From assembly GCA_023381095.1 (NCBI GenBank), contig JAMCTO010000206.1, positions 1-7,058 on the forward strand: 7,058 nucleotides of DNA, in the 5' to 3' direction. Below are positions 1-4,762 of this stretch, in pieces. Source of the stretch: Bacillota bacterium (GTDB lineage Bacteria > Bacillota > Sulfobacillia > Sulfobacillales > Sulfobacillaceae). The notes below the pieces were generated by a model. It worked only from the letters and a program-made list of their open reading frames with translations, was not told where the DNA came from and did no database searches. The position numbers and the translations under genes were made by a program. How positions within the stretch are numbered: position 1 is the stretch's first letter; the number at the start of each line of letters is the position of its first letter.

Positions 1-1
1 T

Positions 2-655
2 CTAGTAAACTTTACTCCCAAGGGCAGTACCACTAGCGCCTATAGCCGCACTTATCAGGGCCCACTTAACGCAGGCTCTTGCAGTATCCAAATTCCTACG
101 GATGGCCCCGGGACAGTAACCTTTGACCCATCCTCCGGTACCACCTTGTCGGTGAACTCCGCTTCGATTTTTCCTTCCGGAGCGTCGTCTATTGTGACGG
201 AATCCGCTTACCACGCCTATCTTTCGTGGGATGCGGCACCGGTTCAGGAAACTGTGCCCGAGACGTTAAGCAGCTCTCAAGTGGCGGCGATTCTGGGAAG
301 TCTTTACAATTCGAACTATACCTACACAATACGGATTCCTACCTACCCGGAAAACGGCGATGCGGTGATCACCGGCTACAGTGATGGCACTGTGGCAGTC
401 CGTTACGCATATCCGGTTCAAACCAACGGCCAAGGACAAAACATCCTGGCAACTGCGGGCACTCCAACGGCACTGCCGCTGACGGTGTGGGATACGGCCA
501 TCACTCTCGCCGGAACCAGTCCAACCGTGGCTCAAAGCACCGGGACAGGTTTGGCTGGGCTTCAGGGCAACATCATCATACCCGGGGTAGCCACTAACCT
601 ATTAAAACAGTTTCCTCCCCTGTATCGGGAAATGTTGTGGGGTCCGCCCATCTAG
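2..655 (+). CDS. C-terminal part of a secreted-type protein of unknown function (5' truncated)
   Basis: The reading frame is open from the left edge to a TAG at 653-655, giving the last 217 residues of a longer protein. An internal TTG at 146 could be read as a start, but the frame has no stop before it and no good ribosome binding site precedes it, so I treat the gene as truncated. The sequence is rich in Thr, Ser, Gly, Ala and Val with alternating hydrophobic residues, as in extracellular beta-sandwich proteins. Stretches such as SDGTVAVRYAYPV and TPTALPLTVWDTAITLAGTS suggest Ig-like strands. One Cys is visible near the left edge. The C-terminus (LLKQFPPLYREMLWGPPI) carries no LPXTG motif, S-layer homology domain or membrane anchor. 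I do not recognise a family. The composition resembles the large surface protein downstream, but I see no clear sequence repeat shared by the two. The frame is convincing; the function is unknown. Confidence 0.75.
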   Translation, partial: LVNFTPKGSTTSAYSRTYQGPLNAGSCSIQIPTDGPGTVTFDPSSGTTLSVNSASIFPSGASSIVTESAYHAYLSWDAAPVQETVPETLSSSQVAAILGSLYNSNYTYTIRIPTYPENGDAVITGYSDGTVAVRYAYPVQTNGQGQNILATAGTPTALPLTVWDTAITLAGTSPTVAQSTGTGLAGLQGNIIIPGVATNLLKQFPPLYREMLWGPPI

Positions 656-733
656 TTTTCCGTATTAAGCCACAGGGATCGTGAATATATGGAAAGGGTG
701 GGTCAGAAAAGCTAAAACTGCGGAAACTCAACA

Positions 734-779
734 ATATCAAGCGATAGGGGGATTTTTGCGACGCGATCCCCCTTGATAT
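734..779. repeat. Imperfect inverted repeat / hairpin downstream of the first gene
   Basis: Two nested arms pair: ATATCAA (734-740) with TTGATAT (773-779), and GGGGGAT (747-753) with ATCCCCC (766-772). A 6-nt bulge on the left and a 12-nt loop complete the structure. It lies about 80 nt after the upstream stop codon. No T-run follows on the + strand, so it is not a standard intrinsic terminator. It could be an mRNA 3' stability structure or a protein-binding site. Confidence 0.5.
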
Positions 780-867
780 CCTATGGCCCGCCAAAAAAAA
801 TCTTAAAAAAAGGGACAAATTTGGGTTTTATTACTTCCCAAACCATATTTTTCTGTGCGATTATAGG

Positions 868-906
868 GATGGAATGTTGAGGTTGGTATCACGCAATCAT
901 TCCATC
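868..906. promoter_or_regulatory. 9-bp perfect inverted repeat, candidate operator
   Basis: GATGGAATG (868-876) is matched by CATTCCATC (898-906), separated by 21 nt. It lies upstream of the small ribbon-helix-helix gene and of a possible -10 element at 942-947. Such regulators commonly repress their own promoters, so an operator role is plausible. There is no direct evidence, and a 9-bp repeat could also arise by chance. Confidence 0.3.
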
Positions 907-941
907 ACTGATGGATGATCCTGGTATCAGACTCGCGTCTG

Positions 942-947
942 GATAAT
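942..947 (+). promoter_or_regulatory. Possible -10 element (GATAAT)
   Basis: GATAAT matches the TATAAT consensus at 5 of 6 positions. I see no good TTGACA-like -35 at a 16-18 nt spacing. If this is a real -10, transcription would begin near 954. That would leave the ATG at 946 outside the mRNA and favour the downstream GTG start at 1030 for the small regulator. Confidence 0.25.
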
Positions 948-980
948 GAACGAGCCTCGCGTTCGGGTCCATCGCGACCG

Positions 981-1000
981 TTTGCGTGTCGCCACGCAAA
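981..1000 (+). promoter_or_regulatory. Perfect 8-bp hairpin just upstream of the regulator's ribosome binding site
   Basis: TTTGCGTG (981-988) pairs exactly with CACGCAAA (993-1000) across a 4-nt loop TCGC. The hairpin ends 7 nt before an AGGAGGTGA ribosome binding site. It is either a short operator-like palindrome in DNA or a 5'-leader stem in the mRNA of the ribbon-helix-helix gene. The alternative, that it is coding sequence of a longer version starting at 946, cannot be excluded. Confidence 0.45.
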
Positions 1001-1007
1001 TTGTTGC

Positions 1008-1020
1008 AGGAGGTGAGAGG
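1008..1020 (+). promoter_or_regulatory. Ribosome binding site supporting a GTG start at 1030
   Basis: AGGAGGTGA (1008-1016) is a near-complete complement of the 16S rRNA 3' tail, followed by a second purine block ending in AGAGG (1016-1020). The in-frame GTG at 1030 lies 9 nt after the AGAGG block, but 16 nt after GGAGG, which is long. The upstream ATG at 946 has no comparable site. This decides my start choice, though not firmly because of the spacing. Confidence 0.45.
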
Positions 1021-1029
1021 TGGTACGTC

Positions 1030-1263
1030 GTGGCGAATTTTTATGGGCGATCCCGTGCCTATGTGTCTTTCCAAGTTCGCTTGACGCCTGAATTAAAAGA
1101 GAAGCTCATGAAGCAATCCTTTGAAACGGGACAAAGTCAAGTGGCAATCGTCAATGCCGCCTTGGAGTACTATCTCGACCACGTAGCACCCGGGAGCCCC
1201 GCGGCCTCGCGCCTAGAACCGGCGGAAGACCGCACAGAGGGTGAAGACCCTACAGAAGCGTAG
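1030..1263 (+). CDS. Small ribbon-helix-helix (CopG/Arc-type) DNA-binding protein
   Basis: Read from GTG 1030 the product has 77 residues. The N-terminal part fits a ribbon-helix-helix fold. A beta-strand with alternating residues (SFQVRL, residues 13-18) is followed by helix A from TPELKEKL (about 19-33), a Gly turn (G34), and helix B (SQVAIVNAALEYYL, 36-49). Proteins of this fold dimerise, place the paired strand in the major groove and usually repress their own or a neighbouring promoter. The tail (about 54-77) is Pro/Glu/Asp-rich and probably disordered. The start is uncertain: an in-frame ATG at 946 would add 28 Arg-rich residues, but it lacks a ribosome binding site and would run through the 981-1000 hairpin. 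The gene ends 71 nt before the large surface-protein gene on the same strand, so it may regulate that gene. No toxin gene accompanies it, so an antitoxin role is not supported. Confidence 0.7.
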   Translation: MANFYGRSRAYVSFQVRLTPELKEKLMKQSFETGQSQVAIVNAALEYYLDHVAPGSPAASRLEPAEDRTEGEDPTEA

Positions 1264-1277
1264 CGAATGAGGACCTT

Positions 1278-1306
1278 TTTTCCGGAATTTTCCGGCATTG
1301 CATTAT
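1278..1306 (+). promoter_or_regulatory. Tandem TTTTCCGG repeats with a possible -10, candidate operator/promoter of the surface-protein gene
   Basis: TTTTCCGG occurs at 1278-1285 and again at 1288-1295, an exact 10-bp period. The same bases also form a CCGGAA/TTCCGG inverted repeat (1282-1295). A weak -10 candidate, CATTAT (1301-1306), follows, with only a poor -35 overlapping the repeat. Ribbon-helix-helix dimers are known to bind tandem sites one helical turn apart, and such a gene ends just 14 nt upstream. Binding by that product is inference. Confidence 0.35.
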
Positions 1307-1314
1307 GGTTTACT

Positions 1315-1321
1315 GAGGAGG
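1315..1321 (+). promoter_or_regulatory. Ribosome binding site of the large surface-protein gene
   Basis: GAGGAGG is a strong Shine-Dalgarno sequence 13 nt before the ATG at 1335, slightly longer than usual. No in-frame ATG, GTG or TTG lies between them, and the ATG at 1335 opens a good signal peptide, so the start is well supported. Confidence 0.7.
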
Positions 1322-1334
1322 TTTATTTACGTCG

Positions 1335-4300
1335 ATGCAAAAACGACACATGTTGCAAAAAGCCAGTGGCTTAGTCATGGGATCCTCCATGCTGTTGCTG
1401 TCTTTATTACCGGGAGCAAGCGCCTTTGCGGCCACCGGCGCCCCGTCGGTGACCTTAACCGGCTCGTCGATCACCTCGACCGTCGGTGGGACCGTCACGT
1501 ATACGGCGGCGGCGAGCAATATTAGCAATCCTGAATATCAGTTCTGGGTGGAAGAGCCCAATGGCCAATGGATTGAAGGCACCTCCTGGCAGTCTAGTCC
1601 CACCTTTACCTTGACCACTAGCCAAAGCGGCGACTATTTAGTCTCGGTGAACGCCCTTAGCGCCAGCCAGGTCCAAGCCGGCGACTGGTCCGCAACCGTC
1701 AATCCGGCCAACGGCTCCGATGGCGTGTTTGTCAACAGCTCCGTGTCCTTGACCGGCAACACCATGGATGTGGCAGTCGGCCAAAAGATCACGGTCACGG
1801 CAACGGCGACGAATATTTACGATCCGCAATATCAATTCTGGTGGCAAAATCCGGTGACCGGCACCTGGCATGGCACCAACTACATGGCCCCCAATAACGC
1901 CAATGGATCCTACACCTTCAGCTTCAACGCTCCCGTAGCCGGCAGCTACCGGATGATTGCCTATGCGAAATCTCCCTTGGCGGTGAATGACCTCGAAGGC
2001 GCAATTTGGTCCAACGTCCTGACCGGGATTGCGTATGGCCAGGCCGCCATGATCAACCTATCCCCTGCCACCAGCAGCATGGCGGCCGATGGCGCCGCGA
2101 CTGATTCCTTGACCGCAACGGTTGTCGATGCCAACGGGAACACCGTGCTCAACTACAACGGACCGGTGGGTGTGGTACTGCAGGGCACGGATTTGACACC
2201 GAGTAATGCGATCAACGGAAATACCGCCAACAACACGCAATACAACCCCTACCTGTTTCAAGCAACCAACGGAGTGGCGACTATTCAACTGATGGAAAAC
2301 AGTTCAGTGGGATCTTCGAATATCGGTGACACAGAGACGGTGGTTCCGCTATTGCCCCAACAACAGTTAGAGCCAGGAATGGCCGCGACCATCAAGTTAA
2401 CCGCTCCCCAACCAACCTATGACGTGTTGGCGCAGTATGGACTGGGGACCGGGGTACCAACGGGTTCCATCCCTTCGGTGATGGCCAACACTAACACTGA
2501 CATTTACTTAGGGGCCTTTGTTGCGGACCAGAATCAAGTGCCGTTGCCGATTGGCGCGGGATACGGAGATGCGGGTACGGTCGTCGTGCACGTGAGTGGG
2601 CCTGCGACTTTGTCGGCTTACAACGATTATACCGACACGACCGTTACCGGCTTACAGTCGACCACGCTCGATGTAGGTGGCTACAGCGGTTTTTATGACT
2701 CGGTACAACTGGTGCCTAACCCCAACGCTAACGGCATGGTGACGTTAACTCTCACCAATCCCACCAACGGGCTTCAGGTTGGGACGCCTGTTCAGGTTAT
2801 GGTCGTCCCACCGCAAACGGCTAATTCGTGGAGCGTGACTTCGAGTCCGTCGACAAGTTCCTTTACCTCAGACCAAGTGGCATCTGATGCTTATGCGGCG
2901 AGTAACCTGAGTGAAAAAAGCAACATCTGGACCAAGGGTTTAGGTTACACTTCGTCTCCCACATGGAGCATTCAAGCTGTTGATACGAATGGACTAGCTG
3001 AACCAGCCCAAGCTCCAGCGGTATCTGTCACAATGAATGGCCAGCCGGTAAGTAACCTAGTACCTACGATTAGCGGTAGCGCTAGCGGTGGTAACTATAC
3101 TGTAGGCATGGATTATGTGGGGGGCAACCTTTCGACCGGGACCTACGACATTACTCTTTCCGAAGGTCTTATGCAGACGCTCACCATTCCGGTTACCATT
3201 ACGGCTGGCGTACCCAACAAAATTGGTGTCACCCCGGCCGCCGGTCAGACCATAGATGTGACACCGACGAATCCGTCACTGACGGTAACAGGACAGGTCG
3301 AAGATATTCTCGGGAACGCTGTGGCAGCGCCTGGAGCGACCCTGACCTTTGCTGACACGACCAACTCAAACGAATTGCAACTCAGTGGGGGCGCAGGCAG
3401 TGTTTCGGATCAAACTGTGAATGTCAACAGTTCGGGAGCCGCCTCGGTTACGGCGTCAGCTGTTGCCACAGGCCTGGATGGGGCAGTGGAAGTAACGGGA
3501 ACGTTGGCTAACGGTACAACGCTAACGGGAGCTAATTCAGCATCGATTGACGAGACGGGCAGCTTAGTGAGCAAACTCGTCTTGGGCGTCACAGGAAATG
3601 ACTATCAAGCGGGGTCCAATTTCACGAGCAGCACGGCTTATCCGAAGGTTACGGTAACCGAAGAAAACTCCGTGGGCGCACCCTTAACTAACCCTGGCGA
3701 CACCTTGAATTACACGATTACCGGACCTGCTGCCTACCCTGGTTTCTCTGGGACCGTTAACGGAACCCACACCATACCTGTTACATCCGACATTGCGGGC
3801 ACTTACACCGTGACCGTGACTGATGCTTCCAATAGTGCAGTGGCGCCGGTCTCCACGACCGTCACGATTGTGCCCGGAGCAGCCGACGGGGTCGGACTGT
3901 TCGCAAATGGCAGTGAACTCGTCCAGTATGTGCCGCACGCCTTAAACTTGTCGACCGGCATTAACTACAATGTTCCCAACGACCTCAACGGGACGACATC
4001 AGGTACCCTATCGGTGGAAGCCAACACGCCACAGGCCGTGTGGATTCATGTGACCGATGCCACTGGAAACATTGTGAATGCCCCGGCAGGTGGAGTGACG
4101 GTCAATCTCACCCAAAATGGCACTGGCGCGTTTGAGGCCACGCAGGGTGGGGCTCCCCAGACCAGTTTTGTGATTCCCGCGGGTCAAAACGGGATTGAGG
4201 TCTGGTATGTCGACACGCAGACACAAACCGTGAATGTAGGCATGTCCTATCAAGCGGTGGCCACGGCGACCTTTGCCGGCACCAGCAACGGCGTGGCAAC

Positions 4301-4592
4301 CCAGGGAGGTTCATCGGGAGCCTACACCTACGCGTGGACGGTGAACGTGGCCGACCAGTTCGGGAACCCGATCAACAACCTGACCTATGCGAACGCGTCC
4401 TTGGTTGACACCAGCGCTTCCCCAGAGGTGACGTATACCGGGGCCGCGACTCTGGCTGCCGGACACTTTACGGTGGCGGCAACCAGCACGCCAGGCCAAT
4501 ACACCATTACCGCGGAAAGCGGCACGACCGTCCCAACGACGGATGTCGCACACATCACCATCGATGGCTCGACCATCAACGGCACGTTCTAA
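1335..4592 (+). CDS. Large exported Ig-like-repeat surface protein (S-layer/adhesin-like), 1085 aa
   Basis: The N-terminus is a classical signal peptide: basic MQKRH, a hydrophobic core to about residue 25, and a probable cleavage site at AFA|AT (after residue 32). Two tandem modules follow (about 37-122 and 134-235). They share a PEYQFW/PQYQFW core, a Gly-Trp segment and a GDY/GSY strand, and resemble the triple-tyrosine type beta-sandwich modules of Firmicute surface proteins. Next comes a Big_1/invasin-like module (about 236-355) with VVDANGNTV. Further beta-rich modules follow, including an Ig-like one from about 624 (VEDILGNAV), others around 745-858 and 890-975 (VTDATGNIV), and a C-terminal one near VADQFGNPI. 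I see no S-layer homology domain, LPXTG or C-terminal membrane segment, so any wall attachment is by other means or the protein is released. My reading of the mature part finds no Cys, about 8 Lys and 1 Arg. The role is probably structural or adhesive; no catalytic domain is visible. Confidence 0.85.
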   Translation: MQKRHMLQKASGLVMGSSMLLLSLLPGASAFAATGAPSVTLTGSSITSTVGGTVTYTAAASNISNPEYQFWVEEPNGQWIEGTSWQSSPTFTLTTSQSGDYLVSVNALSASQVQAGDWSATVNPANGSDGVFVNSSVSLTGNTMDVAVGQKITVTATATNIYDPQYQFWWQNPVTGTWHGTNYMAPNNANGSYTFSFNAPVAGSYRMIAYAKSPLAVNDLEGAIWSNVLTGIAYGQAAMINLSPATSSMAADGAATDSLTATVVDANGNTVLNYNGPVGVVLQGTDLTPSNAINGNTANNTQYNPYLFQATNGVATIQLMENSSVGSSNIGDTETVVPLLPQQQLEPGMAATIKLTAPQPTYDVLAQYGLGTGVPTGSIPSVMANTNTDIYLGAFVADQNQVPLPIGAGYGDAGTVVVHVSGPATLSAYNDYTDTTVTGLQSTTLDVGGYSGFYDSVQLVPNPNANGMVTLTLTNPTNGLQVGTPVQVMVVPPQTANSWSVTSSPSTSSFTSDQVASDAYAASNLSEKSNIWTKGLGYTSSPTWSIQAVDTNGLAEPAQAPAVSVTMNGQPVSNLVPTISGSASGGNYTVGMDYVGGNLSTGTYDITLSEGLMQTLTIPVTITAGVPNKIGVTPAAGQTIDVTPTNPSLTVTGQVEDILGNAVAAPGATLTFADTTNSNELQLSGGAGSVSDQTVNVNSSGAASVTASAVATGLDGAVEVTGTLANGTTLTGANSASIDETGSLVSKLVLGVTGNDYQAGSNFTSSTAYPKVTVTEENSVGAPLTNPGDTLNYTITGPAAYPGFSGTVNGTHTIPVTSDIAGTYTVTVTDASNSAVAPVSTTVTIVPGAADGVGLFANGSELVQYVPHALNLSTGINYNVPNDLNGTTSGTLSVEANTPQAVWIHVTDATGNIVNAPAGGVTVNLTQNGTGAFEATQGGAPQTSFVIPAGQNGIEVWYVDTQTQTVNVGMSYQAVATATFAGTSNGVATQGGSSGAYTYAWTVNVADQFGNPINNLTYANASLVDTSASPEVTYTGAATLAAGHFTVAATSTPGQYTITAESGTTVPTTDVAHITIDGSTINGTF
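1443..2039 (+). repeat. Two diverged tandem protein modules within the surface-protein gene
   Basis: Residues 37-122 and 134-235 of the surface protein align by eye: VTLTGSSITSTVGGTVT with VSLTGNTMDVAVGQKIT, NPEYQFW (P66) with DPQYQFW (P164), GQWIEGTSW with GTWHGTNY, and SGDYLVSV with AGSYRMIAY. The offset is about 98 residues in the first half and 104 in the second. The DNA is clearly diverged, so this is an old duplication kept at protein level. Confidence 0.7.
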
Positions 4593-4612
4593 CCAGCAGC
4601 ATGTGTGGCAAC

Positions 4613-4638
4613 GAACCGATCCCTGCGGGGATCGGTTC
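4613..4638 (+). terminator. Strong hairpin, probable terminator of the surface-protein gene
   Basis: GAACCGATCCC (4613-4623) pairs perfectly with GGGATCGGTTC (4628-4638), an 11-bp GC-rich stem with a TGCG loop, 20 nt after the stop codon. The tail after the stem (CTGTTATG) is only weakly T-rich, so termination may be partial or factor-assisted. It separates the surface-protein gene from the protease gene. Confidence 0.7.
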
Positions 4639-4644
4639 CTGTTA

Positions 4645-4723
4645 TGCAGAATGGACTGATTCGGCGCAATAAATGATGTAATAAGACGACAATGAGGCAG
4701 ATAAAGCGCCGAAATTGCAGAAT
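4645..4723. promoter_or_regulatory. Nested inverted and direct repeats in the protease gene leader
   Basis: TTCGGCGC (4660-4667) is perfectly inverted as GCGCCGAA (4706-4713), 38 nt apart. The direct repeat TGCAGAAT (4645-4652 and 4716-4723) lies outside the two arms. The block sits between the terminator hairpin and the protease start. It could be an operator with looping or a leader structure; neither is shown. I see no convincing promoter in this interval. Confidence 0.35.
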
Positions 4724-4747
4724 CGCCTGTAATCAAATATTCCACAT

Positions 4748-4752
4748 GGAGG
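4748..4752 (+). promoter_or_regulatory. Ribosome binding site of the protease gene
   Basis: GGAGG lies 10 nt before the first of two adjacent ATG codons (4763 and 4766). The first is used here because the spacing is better; the choice changes the signal peptide by one Met only. Confidence 0.65.
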
Positions 4753-4762
4753 CAGTCACATT

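Larger units (their letters stand above)
656..945. other. Intergenic region, partly AT-rich, with inverted repeats and A-tracts
   Basis: No credible gene is visible here on either strand. The region holds an imperfect hairpin (734-779), two A-tracts (8 A at 793-800 and 7 A at 805-811) whose centres are about one helical turn apart, a 6-bp inverted repeat (TTTGGG at 820-825, CCCAAA at 837-842) and a 9-bp inverted repeat (868-906). TGGTATCA occurs twice (884-891 and 922-929). The A-tracts could bend DNA or act as an UP-type element, but no convincing -35/-10 pair follows them. No classical terminator with a T-run follows the upstream gene. Confidence 0.5.

Noticed and set aside
734..779. Intrinsic terminator of the first gene
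   Set aside because: The stem is interrupted by a bulge and is not followed by a T-run on the + strand, so I list it only as an inverted repeat.
946..1029. ATG at 946 as the start of the ribbon-helix-helix gene
   Set aside because: No ribosome binding site precedes it, a GATAAT overlaps it, and a perfect hairpin plus an AGGAGGTGA site lie between it and GTG 1030. It is kept as an alternative, not the preferred start.
1030..1263. Antitoxin of a toxin-antitoxin pair
   Set aside because: Ribbon-helix-helix antitoxins normally sit beside a small toxin gene, and none is visible on either side; the next gene encodes a giant exported protein.
3066..3087. Local repeat around TAGCGCTA in the surface-protein gene
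   Set aside because: It is explained by Ser-Gly-Ser-Ala-Ser-Gly codons in a low-complexity linker; no independent DNA function is needed.
4715..4743. TTGCAG-17 nt-TATTCC as a promoter for the protease gene
   Set aside because: It would start the transcript at about 4750, inside the GGAGG ribosome binding site, so it cannot serve the gene as annotated; the -10 match is also poor.
4311..4745. Reverse-strand open frame of 144 codons
   Set aside because: It overlaps the end of the well-supported surface-protein gene and the terminator hairpin, and has low-complexity Arg/Gly/Val-rich content typical of an antisense shadow.
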